Shown here piece after piece: positions 19,114 to 28,461 of a DNA stretch of 64,000 nucleotides. The stretch is from contig CAMCYF010000001.1 in assembly GCA_945883825.1 (NCBI GenBank), positions 186,001 through 250,000 of the forward strand, given 5' to 3'. Below the pieces are notes generated by a model. The model was given only the letters and a program-made list of their open reading frames with translations. It was not told the origin of the DNA and made no database searches. Position numbers and translations under genes: made by a program. This stretch comes from Chitinophaga pinensis (GTDB lineage Bacteria; Bacteroidota; Bacteroidia; Flavobacteriales_D; Crocinitomicaceae). Position 1 is the first letter of the stretch. Every line of letters begins with the position of its first letter.

Positions 19114-21261
19114 TTAACGAATAATCGTCATCTCATCAACAATGTGTTTTGCGCCAGCATATTTATCAATAATAAACAAGACATAGCGAATATCGACATT
19201 GATTGTTTTTTGAAGTTTTGTGTCAAAAATCACATCACCTGCCATTGCCTCAATATTTCCATCAAAAGCTAATCCAATTAACTCTCCTTTTCCGTTAAGC
19301 ACTGGTGAACCTGAATTTCCACCAGTAATGTCATTGTCTGTCAAAAAATTTACAGGCATATATCCATCTTTATCAGCATATTCCCCAAAATCTTTTTTGT
19401 CATTCAATTCCATCAAACGAAGTGGTAAGTCAAATTCCTCATCTTTAGGCTTATATTTATTAATTGCACCTTGTAAAGTTGTGTAATAATTAACTGTTGC
19501 ATCGTTTCTCTTATCTGCTGGTAACGCGCTTACTTTTCCGTATGTTAGTCGCAGTGTACTATTTGCATCTGGGTAAGTAATAGGACTTAAACCAGAAAGA
19601 CGCATGCCATCAACTAATAAGCGAAAAGCTCTAGAATATTCTATCTGTAGTGTCTTCAATTCCTCTGTACGGTAACCTAGATGGGTTATCATTTCAGCTG
19701 AAAATCGCATGAGAGGATCTGTTCCAAGTTGACCTTCGCTTGGTAATTCTATAAATGAGAGAAGTCTTGATTTAGATGTGAAGAGACTTAGTTCAAATAA
19801 ATTAGAAACGTAAGAGGTATAGTCGCCATTGTACTTTTCTTTTGTTAAGGTTAATGTGGAAACTAGTGGATATCCCGCTTTCTTAACATATAGATTCAAG
19901 CCATCTACAAGGATGTCTTTTTCTGCAGGAAGATAAATACTATTAAAAAAATCATTTACTGAAGAAATCAAGCCAGCTTTCATTGTTGCTCTTTTAGCCT
20001 CATCAGCTTTAACATACGCTTCAATTTGAGCGCCTAATGATCGAGATATTACTGCATAAGCTGAACCTCTCAATAAAATATTTAAATAATTATCATGTCT
20101 TGATTTTTCATTTGTTGCAGCGTAATATGCATTTATTTTTTCAATTACTTTTCCGTATTTTTCTACATTTTCCTTTTTATTTGCCCATTTATTAAATTTT
20201 GCTTCATTTAAAGCTTTGGAATCTGCAGTTTTAAATTTAGTTAATGCGTCAATCATTCCTTGACGGTTTTTCCAATAGTTAGCTGTTGATGCATATTTAG
20301 CAGCATAATTTAAACGAACGGCATCATCTTTATCCATGTATTTTTTCATCCCATCCATAACTGTTTTTGCAGCTTCTACCCAAGCTGGGTATGCAAATTT
20401 TACATTTTGATCAATTCCACTAGCTGGTAACCAACGATTTGTTCTTCCGGGATAACCAAGAATCATCGCAAAATCATTTTCTTTAAATCCTTTGATATTA
20501 ACAGGTAAATGATGCTTTGGCTTGAGAGGTACATTTGATGTAGAATAATTTGCGGGATTACCATTTGCATCAGCATACACTCGAAACATAGAAAAATCTC
20601 CGGTATGTCTTGGCCACTCCCAATTGTCTGTATCGCCACCAAATTTCCCTACACTATTTGGGGGTGTTCCTACCAAACGAACATCTTTAAAATCTTCATA
20701 AACAAAATAATAATATTCATTTCCTTGAAAAAATGGACGAACACTAACAGTATATTTACCTCCGCCATTATTTTCATTTTCTATGATTGAAATCTCTTCT
20801 TTTATAAGAATTTCGCGTTCAGATTCTGACATAGAGTCATTTAACTTGCCTAAAATTCGTTTAGTTACATCATCCATTCTCACAAAAAAGCGAACGAATA
20901 ATGAGCTTGGTTTTAACTCATCTGCTCTTGTTGCAGCCCAATATCCATTTGTTAAATAATCTTTCTCTGGACTTGAAAGTTCAGCAATTGCATCAAATCC
21001 ACAGTGGTGATTCGTCAATACTAAGCCATCTTTGGAAATTAACTCTGCGGTACAACCACCATTAAATTGAACTATTGCATCTTTTAAGCTTGAATTATTT
21101 ATACTGTATATTTCTTCTGCTGTTAATTGCAGTCCCATTTTTTGCATGTCGCGGTGATTCAATCTTTCAATGAACATTAAGAACCACATTCCTTCATCTG
21201 CTCTTACAAAAAAGCCAAGGAATAAAGAAATAGCTACAAGTGTACTTTTTAATCTAGTCAT
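19114..21261 (-). CDS. dpp7: S46 dipeptidyl-peptidase, DPP7-like
   Basis: S46 enzymes remove dipeptides from peptide N-termini in the periplasm; they are typical of Bacteroidota that feed on protein. The 715-aa length fits. A signal peptide (to about residue 21) precedes the N-terminal half with the catalytic His in LTNHHCGFDA. The nucleophile is Ser650 in GGNSGSP. Eighteen residues further on is Gly668 (FDGN). By the published numbering of Porphyromonas enzymes this is position 673, where Gly marks DPP7 (hydrophobic P1) and Arg marks DPP11 (acidic P1), so DPP7-type specificity is predicted. Divergent from an S9 peptidase across a 72-nt gap. Confidence 0.92.
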   Translation of the reverse strand: MTRLKSTLVAISLFLGFFVRADEGMWFLMFIERLNHRDMQKMGLQLTAEEIYSINNSSLKDAIVQFNGGCTAELISKDGLVLTNHHCGFDAIAELSSPEKDYLTNGYWAATRADELKPSSLFVRFFVRMDDVTKRILGKLNDSMSESEREILIKEEISIIENENNGGGKYTVSVRPFFQGNEYYYFVYEDFKDVRLVGTPPNSVGKFGGDTDNWEWPRHTGDFSMFRVYADANGNPANYSTSNVPLKPKHHLPVNIKGFKENDFAMILGYPGRTNRWLPASGIDQNVKFAYPAWVEAAKTVMDGMKKYMDKDDAVRLNYAAKYASTANYWKNRQGMIDALTKFKTADSKALNEAKFNKWANKKENVEKYGKVIEKINAYYAATNEKSRHDNYLNILLRGSAYAVISRSLGAQIEAYVKADEAKRATMKAGLISSVNDFFNSIYLPAEKDILVDGLNLYVKKAGYPLVSTLTLTKEKYNGDYTSYVSNLFELSLFTSKSRLLSFIELPSEGQLGTDPLMRFSAEMITHLGYRTEELKTLQIEYSRAFRLLVDGMRLSGLSPITYPDANSTLRLTYGKVSALPADKRNDATVNYYTTLQGAINKYKPKDEEFDLPLRLMELNDKKDFGEYADKDGYMPVNFLTDNDITGGNSGSPVLNGKGELIGLAFDGNIEAMAGDVIFDTKLQKTINVDIRYVLFIIDKYAGAKHIVDEMTIIR

Positions 21262-21333
21262 AATTTTAAGTTTTTTGATTTTTGAATTGCTAAAATAGCA
21301 ATAAAAAAAGAATTTAAAGCTATTTTTACAGCA

Positions 21334-23676
21334 ATGAAAATTTACATTTCTCTATTTCTTGGATTATTATATTGTGCTGACTTTTGCTACTCGCAGTTAG
21401 ACTTAAAAGAAATCATGAAGGGGCCGGACTTTGTTGGACATCTACCTGAAAATCCTTACTGGTCATACGATGGAACAAAAATTTATTTTGATTACAGAGC
21501 GGAAAGTGATCGTGGTACTTCTTTGCATCAATTTGACCTTAAATCTAAGACGATTCAAAAGCTAGATTCAATAGCTAGGGTTCAAACAATTGCTTATGAT
21601 TTGAGTCAAGATGCTTACAATCTTTTGTATTTTGAAAGAGACAACACCCTTGCTTCAGTTGATAAGATGAATAAGCAAATTTCTTTGTGTTATCAGGGAA
21701 TGCAAGATATTCAGAATATACAGCGATTAAATGATGAAAATAAACTTGTTTTTGAGCAAGGGATTAATCTCTTTGAATGGCAGAATAAGGATGGAAAATC
21801 ATCAATGCGGCAATTAACAAATTTCATCTTGGGAGAAAAAAAAGATGAGAAAATAGATTCTAACTTTTTATTCAAGCAACAGGAAGAGTTATTTGAGTTT
21901 TTTAAAGATAAAGATAAAAATAAGGCGTGGAAAAAAACTCAGGGAGAATTTCAGTTGTTTCCTCGACCGCACTTAAATTATTTAGGGCTTTCTACGTTAT
22001 CAAGTGTTCAGATAAATCCAAGTGGAAAATTTGTTGCTTTAATTATGCGTAGTGAAGAACTTGAAAAAGAAACTTTAGTTCCTGAATTTATAACACGTGA
22101 TGGAAAGGTTAAAACATCAAATGCTCGTGCTAAAGTTAGTAAAAATGAGCCCAATCAACGCATATATATTCTGTCTTTAAACTCAGCAGATTCATTGGTA
22201 TCAATAGATTTATCTGGATTGACAGATATTCGAAAAAAACCAAGTTATATGGACACATTGACTTCCTCACGCTATGAAAAAGATAGGAATTTGTTTATTC
22301 ACCCATTGAAATTCTCCAAAACGAGTAATTTGGCTTTGTGTGATATTCGCAGTGCTGACAATAAGGATCGTTGGATTGTATTAGTTGATTTAGAAAAATT
22401 AACTACTAAGGAATTGAATCATCAACATGATGAAGCATGGATTGGTGGTCCAGGAATATCTTCTTGGAATGAAGAAGTTGCTGTTATAGATTGGTTGGAA
22501 GACGGAAAGTCATTTTATTTTCAATCAGAAGAAACAGGGTATTCTCATCTTTATTCTTTTGATATAGAAACAGGAACTAAAAAAGCAATAAGTTCTGGGG
22601 ATTTTGAAATACACCAAGTACAACTTTCAAAAGATAAAAAGCGCTTTTTTATTACAGCAAACAAATCTCATCCTGGAAACCGAGATTTTTATCATTTGGA
22701 TATCAAAAGTTTAGCTTGGACAACAATTCTTAATGCAGATGGATTTCACGATGTTCAAGTTTCGCCTGATGAAAAATCTTTATTGATTCGTTATTCTAAT
22801 TCAAATACTCCGTGGGAATTATACCTTGCAAGTAATTCTCCAAATACTAAAATGACCCAAATAACGCATTCTGTTTCCTCAAAATTCCAGTCTTATTCAT
22901 GGCGGAAACCTCCTGTTATTCAATTCAAAGCAAGTGACGGTATTTCTGTAGCAGCTCGAATTTATGATCCAAAGACAGAAATTAAAAATGGCTCGGCTGT
23001 ATTATTTGTTCATGGTGCCGGTTATTTACAAAATGCTCATAACTATTGGAGTAATTATTACAGAGAATATATGTTTCACAACTTACTCTGCGATCTAGGG
23101 TTTACTGTTTTAGACGTTGATTACCGAGCGAGTGAAGGCTATGGGCGAGATTATCGTACCGCAATTTATCGTTTTATGGGGGGCAGAGATTTAGAAGATT
23201 TCATTGACGCCAAAGATTTTTTGGTAAAACAGCATGGAATTGATTCTAATCGCGTGGGAATTTATGGAGGTTCTTATGGTGGATTTATAAGTTTAATGGG
23301 CTTACTCACAAAACCAAATGAATTTAACTGCGCTGCTGCTTTGCGTTCTGTTACGGACTGGGCGCATTATAACCACGAATACACTAGTAATATTCTTAAT
23401 TATCCAGAAACAGATCCAGATGCTTATCGCAAAAGTTCTCCTATTTATTTTGCTGAGAATTTAAGTAAACCTCTCATAATGCTTCACGGAATGGTTGATG
23501 ATAACGTGCAGTTTCAAGATGTTGTTCGCTTAAGTCAGCGATTTATTGAGCTTGGGAAGAAAGATTGGGATTTGGCAGTTTATCCTGTTGAAGCACACGG
23601 TTTTAGAGAAGCATCTTCTTGGTATGATGAATACAGAAGAATATTTGAGTTGTTTGAAAAGAATTTAATAAAGTAA
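21334..23676 (+). CDS. S9-family prolyl-oligopeptidase/DPP IV-like peptidase
   Basis: A signal peptide (ending CADFCYSQ) is followed by about 500 residues of beta-propeller-like sequence, then an alpha/beta-hydrolase domain. The nucleophile Ser647 lies in GIYGGSYGGF, Asp722/723 in MVDDNVQ and His755 in EAHGF. The 780-aa size and the propeller-then-hydrolase order match DPP IV or acylaminoacyl-peptidase relatives. With the divergent DPP7-like gene it suggests a peptide-scavenging locus. A GNAT gene follows 1 nt after the stop, so the two are co-transcribed. Confidence 0.9.
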   Translation: MKIYISLFLGLLYCADFCYSQLDLKEIMKGPDFVGHLPENPYWSYDGTKIYFDYRAESDRGTSLHQFDLKSKTIQKLDSIARVQTIAYDLSQDAYNLLYFERDNTLASVDKMNKQISLCYQGMQDIQNIQRLNDENKLVFEQGINLFEWQNKDGKSSMRQLTNFILGEKKDEKIDSNFLFKQQEELFEFFKDKDKNKAWKKTQGEFQLFPRPHLNYLGLSTLSSVQINPSGKFVALIMRSEELEKETLVPEFITRDGKVKTSNARAKVSKNEPNQRIYILSLNSADSLVSIDLSGLTDIRKKPSYMDTLTSSRYEKDRNLFIHPLKFSKTSNLALCDIRSADNKDRWIVLVDLEKLTTKELNHQHDEAWIGGPGISSWNEEVAVIDWLEDGKSFYFQSEETGYSHLYSFDIETGTKKAISSGDFEIHQVQLSKDKKRFFITANKSHPGNRDFYHLDIKSLAWTTILNADGFHDVQVSPDEKSLLIRYSNSNTPWELYLASNSPNTKMTQITHSVSSKFQSYSWRKPPVIQFKASDGISVAARIYDPKTEIKNGSAVLFVHGAGYLQNAHNYWSNYYREYMFHNLLCDLGFTVLDVDYRASEGYGRDYRTAIYRFMGGRDLEDFIDAKDFLVKQHGIDSNRVGIYGGSYGGFISLMGLLTKPNEFNCAAALRSVTDWAHYNHEYTSNILNYPETDPDAYRKSSPIYFAENLSKPLIMLHGMVDDNVQFQDVVRLSQRFIELGKKDWDLAVYPVEAHGFREASSWYDEYRRIFELFEKNLIK

Positions 23677-23677
23677 A

Positions 23678-24118
23678 ATGTTAACTATTAGAGAATTAAC
23701 AGCTAAGCAAGAAATGATGGACAATATTGCAGTTCTTCATGCTATTTATCCCAGTTTAACTGTTGAAGAATACGATCGTGAGTTAGATCAAATGTTACCT
23801 CACAATTATGGTCAAGTTGCTGTCTTTGACGATGAAATTTGTATTGGTATTAGTGGATTCTGGATTGGAACAAAATTATGGTGCGGTAAATACTTGGAAT
23901 TAGACAATATTGTTGTTTTGGAGAAATACAGAAGTAAAGGCGTTGGTAAATTACTTTTTGACTTTCTTCACAAAAAAGCTGTGGATCATGATTGTACAAT
24001 GTTATCTTTAGATTCGTATACGCATAATTTTAAAGCACATAAATTCTTTTATAATCAAGGATTTAGTCCAAAAGGATTTCATTTTATTAATATATTAAAA
24101 CCTAATAAAGTCAGGTAA
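23678..24118 (+). CDS. GNAT-family N-acetyltransferase
   Basis: The 146-aa protein has a complete GNAT core. The acetyl-CoA-binding motif A is visible as LDNIVVLEKYRSKGVGKLL, with the R/Q-x-x-G-x-G/A pattern, and motif B follows as LDSYTHNFKAHKFFYNQGF. The acceptor substrate is unknown. It lies 1 nt after the S9 peptidase gene, which implies translational coupling. Confidence 0.82.
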   Translation: MLTIRELTAKQEMMDNIAVLHAIYPSLTVEEYDRELDQMLPHNYGQVAVFDDEICIGISGFWIGTKLWCGKYLELDNIVVLEKYRSKGVGKLLFDFLHKKAVDHDCTMLSLDSYTHNFKAHKFFYNQGFSPKGFHFINILKPNKVR

Positions 24119-24171
24119 GCTCTAATGAATTTAAATGGAGACATCACTAACAACTATTTCATAAAATATAG

Positions 24172-25158
24172 ATGAAACTTATTTTAATATTATTTTTATT
24201 AATCCCGTATTTTTCTTTTACTCAACAAATCATAGAAGTTCAAAATAAAGCGGATTATCCCTTCTTACTTTCTTTACCAGATCAGGTTGTTTTAGATAGT
24301 ATGCCTCCGATTTTAATTTTTCTTCACGGCAGAAGCTTGTCCGGCAACAACTTAAATTTAGTTAGAAAATATGGTGTTATTGATGCAATCGAAAGCGGTC
24401 GTAAAATTCCTGCTATCGTTATTGCTCCGCAAGTGAATTCCGGAAGTTCTTGGGAACCATCAAAAATTTTAAGTGTATTGGAATATGTTCAAGAATATTA
24501 TAAAACAGATACAAATAGAGTTTATGTAGCAGGGATGAGTCTAGGAGCTTATGGAACAACTTATTTTGCTGGAGCCTATCCTGAAAAAATCGCGGCGGCT
24601 GTAGCTCTTTGTGGTGGAGGTAATTTATCTGATGCTTGTAATCTAACAAAAACAAATATTTGGATTCAACATGGGAAACTCGATAAAGCAGTAAAACACA
24701 GTGAATCTGAAAAAATGTATGAAGCAATAAAAGCCTGTGATTCTGATGCAATTTGTTATTTCACTTCGTATCCAAATGCAGATCATGGTGATTTAGCATC
24801 TGAATTTTACCGCGATGAAATTTATGATTGGATGTTTCAATTTGCCTTAAATCAAGATTCAAAAAAAATGGATCAGTTGAAAATCGAATCGTCCAAAATA
24901 TTTTCAAAAAGTGGAGTAGATTATGGTATTGCATTGTATAAAACTATAAAATCAAACGCTAATGAAGATTTTGATGAAGAGTTAAATCTAACATCTTCAA
25001 TTATTAAAAACAATATGACTCTGACATATGTGGTAAAAAAGGGAGATACTTTATATCAAATAGCAAAAAAACATGCTACAACAGTAGAAGAAATTCAACT
25101 TTTAAATAAATTAAAAACAACAACGATTCAAATAAATCAGATTTTAAAAATAAAATAA
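24172..25158 (+). CDS. Secreted alpha/beta-hydrolase (esterase/peptidase-like) with C-terminal LysM domain
   Basis: The signal peptide (to about residue 18, ending FSFTQQ) leads into a PHB-depolymerase/LpqC-like hydrolase. LIFLHGRSLSGN is the oxyanion loop, GMSLGAYG the nucleophile elbow, and NADHGDL carries the catalytic His. After a linker the last 45 residues form a LysM motif (TYVVKKGDTLYQIAKKHA ... IQINQILKIK). A LysM domain would tether the enzyme to peptidoglycan, so it may act on cell-wall-linked esters or glycopeptides (inference). This fusion order is uncommon. Confidence 0.75.
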   Translation: MKLILILFLLIPYFSFTQQIIEVQNKADYPFLLSLPDQVVLDSMPPILIFLHGRSLSGNNLNLVRKYGVIDAIESGRKIPAIVIAPQVNSGSSWEPSKILSVLEYVQEYYKTDTNRVYVAGMSLGAYGTTYFAGAYPEKIAAAVALCGGGNLSDACNLTKTNIWIQHGKLDKAVKHSESEKMYEAIKACDSDAICYFTSYPNADHGDLASEFYRDEIYDWMFQFALNQDSKKMDQLKIESSKIFSKSGVDYGIALYKTIKSNANEDFDEELNLTSSIIKNNMTLTYVVKKGDTLYQIAKKHATTVEEIQLLNKLKTTTIQINQILKIK

Positions 25159-25163
25159 GTTTT

Positions 25164-26159
25164 TTACTGCTTTAGCGCTTTCATTTTTAAAATACTTCCA
25201 TTTACACTTGAGAAATAAATAAAGTCATCGTGCGCAACAATTGCAAAACAATTGTTTGTGGAAAGTTTATTCCAAGTTCCCCCATTGTTTTTTGAATAAT
25301 CTATACCATTTGTGCCACAGCAATAAGTTATTCCTCTGTAATAATAAACGCAAGAACGGTAACCATTTGCTTCTTGTTTGGGTTTCTTCCATGTTTTTCC
25401 ACCATTTTTAGTATAAAAACTAGTATTTTGTTTCTCGTTTGGCTGTGTGTAATCGCCACCAACAACAATTCCATTCTTTCCGTCAATCATAGCAAGTGAA
25501 TATGGGCCAGAAGATTCTGAAGATGGAAAGGGCAGGGGACTTATCGTCCAGGAAATTCCCTTATCTGAACTTCTAAAAAAGCGAGCTTGTTTGCCTCCGC
25601 TTACAAAAATGAACTCTCCATTACTAATTTTTACAGTGGTTCCACTTGCAGCAAAAGCAGCTTCTCCATCAATTGCAGGAATTTTTGTTAAACAGGATTT
25701 CCAACTTAATCCATTGTCCTCAGAATAAAACAAGGAGAAAAAACCATCAAATGGATCTCCCATAAGAAAGCCTAAGTTGTTTTCAAAATCCATTCCATCG
25801 AGAAATAGTGTTTTGTTAGAATCAGAAGAAGTGTAATAGGGCTCTTGCTTTAAAACTCCTTTACTGTCAATTTTAATTAATGAGGCGAAATCTCCAGTTT
25901 GCATTAAGGTAATTCCATTTTTATCGCAATGAATATCACGAATTTCAGGAAATAAGCGATTTAGGAAGTAAGGTTTTGCTATACTTGAATCGTTTAATGG
26001 ATAAACGAATAGCTGACCATTGTTTGTTCCTATATAAAGTTGTTTGTTGTAAATAGTAAGCGCACGAGAATGAATCGGATCTTTTGAATACTGAATTAGC
26101 TCAAATTCTTGTGAGAGAAGTAAAACTGGAAAAAGGAATATAAAAAGTAGGATTTTCAT
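25164..26159 (-). CDS. Secreted BNR/YCF48-like beta-propeller protein
   Basis: The 331-aa product has a signal peptide (MKILLFIFLFPVLLLSQ). It then has several Asp-box/BNR-type repeats: SEDNGLSWKS, SSDKGISWTI, TKNGGKTWKK and SKNNGGTWNK. These S/T-x-D/N-x-G-x-T/S-W elements mark sialidase-like or YCF48-like propellers. No sialidase catalytic residues are visible, so an enzymatic role is not supported. It lies 5 nt after the acyltransferase gene, in the rarA-lpxL-BNR run. Confidence 0.65.
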   Translation of the reverse strand: MKILLFIFLFPVLLLSQEFELIQYSKDPIHSRALTIYNKQLYIGTNNGQLFVYPLNDSSIAKPYFLNRLFPEIRDIHCDKNGITLMQTGDFASLIKIDSKGVLKQEPYYTSSDSNKTLFLDGMDFENNLGFLMGDPFDGFFSLFYSEDNGLSWKSCLTKIPAIDGEAAFAASGTTVKISNGEFIFVSGGKQARFFRSSDKGISWTISPLPFPSSESSGPYSLAMIDGKNGIVVGGDYTQPNEKQNTSFYTKNGGKTWKKPKQEANGYRSCVYYYRGITYCCGTNGIDYSKNNGGTWNKLSTNNCFAIVAHDDFIYFSSVNGSILKMKALKQ

Positions 26160-26164
26160 CTTAT

Positions 26165-27094
26165 TTATTTAGCCTGAGAACGGAATCGCTTTTCGAAATG
26201 CTCTTTTTGCTGTTCTTTTAAGATTTCTAAATTCTCTGGAATTTCTCGTTTCCAACGCTTGTGTGACCACAGCCAATGACTTGGATTAAGTAGAATATCT
26301 TTCTCTAAAAGAGTAGTGTAAGCACTCGTTAAATATCCGTAATCTAATGTTTTAGGTTTATCTGATAAAAGTTTTAGTTCAAGTGAATAATATCCTCTTT
26401 TTACTTTGTGGATTGTAAAGTAAACAACTGCTAAATCAAATTCATTTGCCATAAATTCAGTTCCAAATGAAACAGGTGTTTTTTGATTTAGGAAATCAGT
26501 CCAATAGCTTTTAGTTGAATCTCCCGGTGCTTGATCAGATAAAGTCAATACAGCAAAAGGTTTTTCAGTGTAATTCATCAATTCAGACTTATAGTTTTTA
26601 GCATGAATTACGCTCATTCCAAATCGGGATCTTCGTTCCATTAATTTTTTATCCCAAAATTGATTTGTAAGTGGCATACCAATTCCAAATGCTTTGTGCG
26701 GAATCAAAAAACTTTGAGCAGTAATCAACCATTCCCAATTATTAAAATGTCCAGAAACAAGTATTACATTTTTGTTTTTCTCGAATAAACCCTTCATTAT
26801 TTCGGGATTCTGAAGAATCATGCGTTTTTCAAGCTCCACTTTTGAGATACTTAAATTTTTCACGCCTTCAATAATAATATCTGCAAAATGCCTATAAAAA
26901 TCGCGTTTAAGTTTCGTTCTTTCAGATTTATCTAGTTCAGGAAAAGAACGAAGGATATTTTCTTCAATTACTTTTTTCCGATAAGGAATAAGCGTTATTA
27001 ATAGAATGTAAAGTAGATCACTTATGCGATAAAGTATGCATAAAGGCAAGTGCGAAAGAGGAGCTACAAATAAAAAATAGAACTGGCGTGCCAT
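26165..27094 (-). CDS. LpxL/HtrB-family lipid A acyltransferase
   Basis: This 309-aa protein is an N-terminally membrane-anchored acyltransferase that would add a secondary acyl chain to lipid A (or an aminolipid). The HX4E catalytic motif is intact, His116 and Glu121 in SGHFNNWEWL. The downstream block LSDQAPGDSTKSYWTDFL resembles the second LpxL motif. Its ATG overlaps the stop codon of rarA (TAATG), so it is translated by coupling. LPS-modifying function is from family knowledge. Confidence 0.85.
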   Translation of the reverse strand: MARQFYFLFVAPLSHLPLCILYRISDLLYILLITLIPYRKKVIEENILRSFPELDKSERTKLKRDFYRHFADIIIEGVKNLSISKVELEKRMILQNPEIMKGLFEKNKNVILVSGHFNNWEWLITAQSFLIPHKAFGIGMPLTNQFWDKKLMERRSRFGMSVIHAKNYKSELMNYTEKPFAVLTLSDQAPGDSTKSYWTDFLNQKTPVSFGTEFMANEFDLAVVYFTIHKVKRGYYSLELKLLSDKPKTLDYGYLTSAYTTLLEKDILLNPSHWLWSHKRWKREIPENLEILKEQQKEHFEKRFRSQAK

Positions 27095-28374
27095 TAGTTT
27101 TCATATTTTTTATTCCAAAGAGCTTGAATTTTTTTTGCTATTTCTTGCTCCTTGGCATTTGATCCAGCATTAAAAAAATTCATTCCTTTTAATTCTTCAG
27201 GTAAAAATTCTTGTGCTGCGAAATTACCCGGGAAATCATGGCTATAAAGGTAATCCTTACCGTAATTCAATTCTTTCATAAGCGCTGTTGGAGCATTTCT
27301 CAAGGGTAGGGGGACACCAAGATTTCCAGTTTCTTGAACTGCTTGCTGTGCTTTATTGAGTGCCATATACGCCGCATTTCCTTTTGGAGAAGCCGCTAAA
27401 TAAATGGTGCATTGCGCCAAAACTATTCTTGCTTCTGGCCATCCGATAGATTCTACTGCCTGAAAACACGCGTTCGCCATTAAAAGTCCATTTGGATTTG
27501 CAAGTCCAATGTCTTCCGAAGCAGAAATAAGCAAACGACGAGCAATAAATTTGGGGTCTTCACCTCCTTCAATCATTCGAGCAAGCCAATATATTGCAGC
27601 ATTTGGATCACTTCCACGAATTGACTTAATCAATGCAGAAACAATGTCGTAATGCTGTTCTCCATCTTTATCATAACGCGCCAAGCTTTGCTGTGCATTT
27701 TTCATGACAAGGTCGTTTGTTATTTCAATATCTTGCTCATTTTGAAATGTTCCAATAATAATTTCAAAAATATTGAGTAATCTTCTGGCATCTCCACCTG
27801 AAATACGAAGAAGCGCAGAAGTTTCAACTAAATTGATTTTTTTTAATGAAAAAGCTGAATCTTGTTGAATAGCATTCTTGAGAATTGCTAACAAATCACT
27901 TTTTGTATGTTCCACTAAACTATAGACTTGGCAGCGAGAGAGTAGGGCGGAGATCACCTCAAAAGATGGATTTTCTGTAGTTGCACCAATTAAAGTAAGC
28001 GTACCCTTTTCTACAGCACCTAACAATGAATCTTGCTGTGCTTTAGAAAAGCGATGGATTTCATCGATGAATAAAATTGTTCCTTTCGCTTGAAAAAGCC
28101 CGCCTTTATCAATATTGGAAATAATCTCTCGTACATCTTTAACGCCAGATGAGATAGCTGACAGGGTGTGAAATGGACGATTGAGGTGCTTGGCTATCAA
28201 GTGTGCCAATGTGGTTTTTCCAACGCCTGGAGGTCCCCACAATATCATTGAGGGAATCATTCCTGAATCCAATGCGCGTCGTAAGGATGCATCAGTTGAT
28301 AAAATATGCTCCTGCCCGATGTATTCATCTAAGGTTTTTGGTCGCATTCGTTCAGCAAGAGGAGCAGAAATCAT
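27094..28374 (-). CDS. rarA: Replication-associated recombination protein A (RarA/MgsA)
   Basis: RarA is a AAA+ clamp-loader-like ATPase acting at stalled replication forks. The 426-aa length is normal. The N-terminus [19 protein letters not shown], Walker A GPPGVGKT (residues 47-54), Walker B FIDEIHRF, sensor 1 [13 protein letters not shown], and the C-terminal tetramerisation region with [20 protein letters not shown] are all typical. First gene of a three-gene operon. A degenerate promoter box (TAACTTTA) lies 4 nt before the ATG. Confidence 0.95.
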   Translation of the reverse strand: MISAPLAERMRPKTLDEYIGQEHILSTDASLRRALDSGMIPSMILWGPPGVGKTTLAHLIAKHLNRPFHTLSAISSGVKDVREIISNIDKGGLFQAKGTILFIDEIHRFSKAQQDSLLGAVEKGTLTLIGATTENPSFEVISALLSRCQVYSLVEHTKSDLLAILKNAIQQDSAFSLKKINLVETSALLRISGGDARRLLNIFEIIIGTFQNEQDIEITNDLVMKNAQQSLARYDKDGEQHYDIVSALIKSIRGSDPNAAIYWLARMIEGGEDPKFIARRLLISASEDIGLANPNGLLMANACFQAVESIGWPEARIVLAQCTIYLAASPKGNAAYMALNKAQQAVQETGNLGVPLPLRNAPTALMKELNYGKDYLYSHDFPGNFAAQEFLPEELKGMNFFNAGSNAKEQEIAKKIQALWNKKYEN

Positions 28375-28461
28375 CTTGTAAAGTTACATAAAACTTTAAT
28401 GAGTAGAATCCTTTAGATTAGTTTACAGAACGTGGTTCCGGTTATCTAAATAACCTAAATT

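Noticed and set aside
28440-28455. GGTTAT/ATAACC hairpin after the T9SS PA-domain gene
   Set aside because: The stem is only 6 bp of AT-rich sequence without a T-run on the gene strand.
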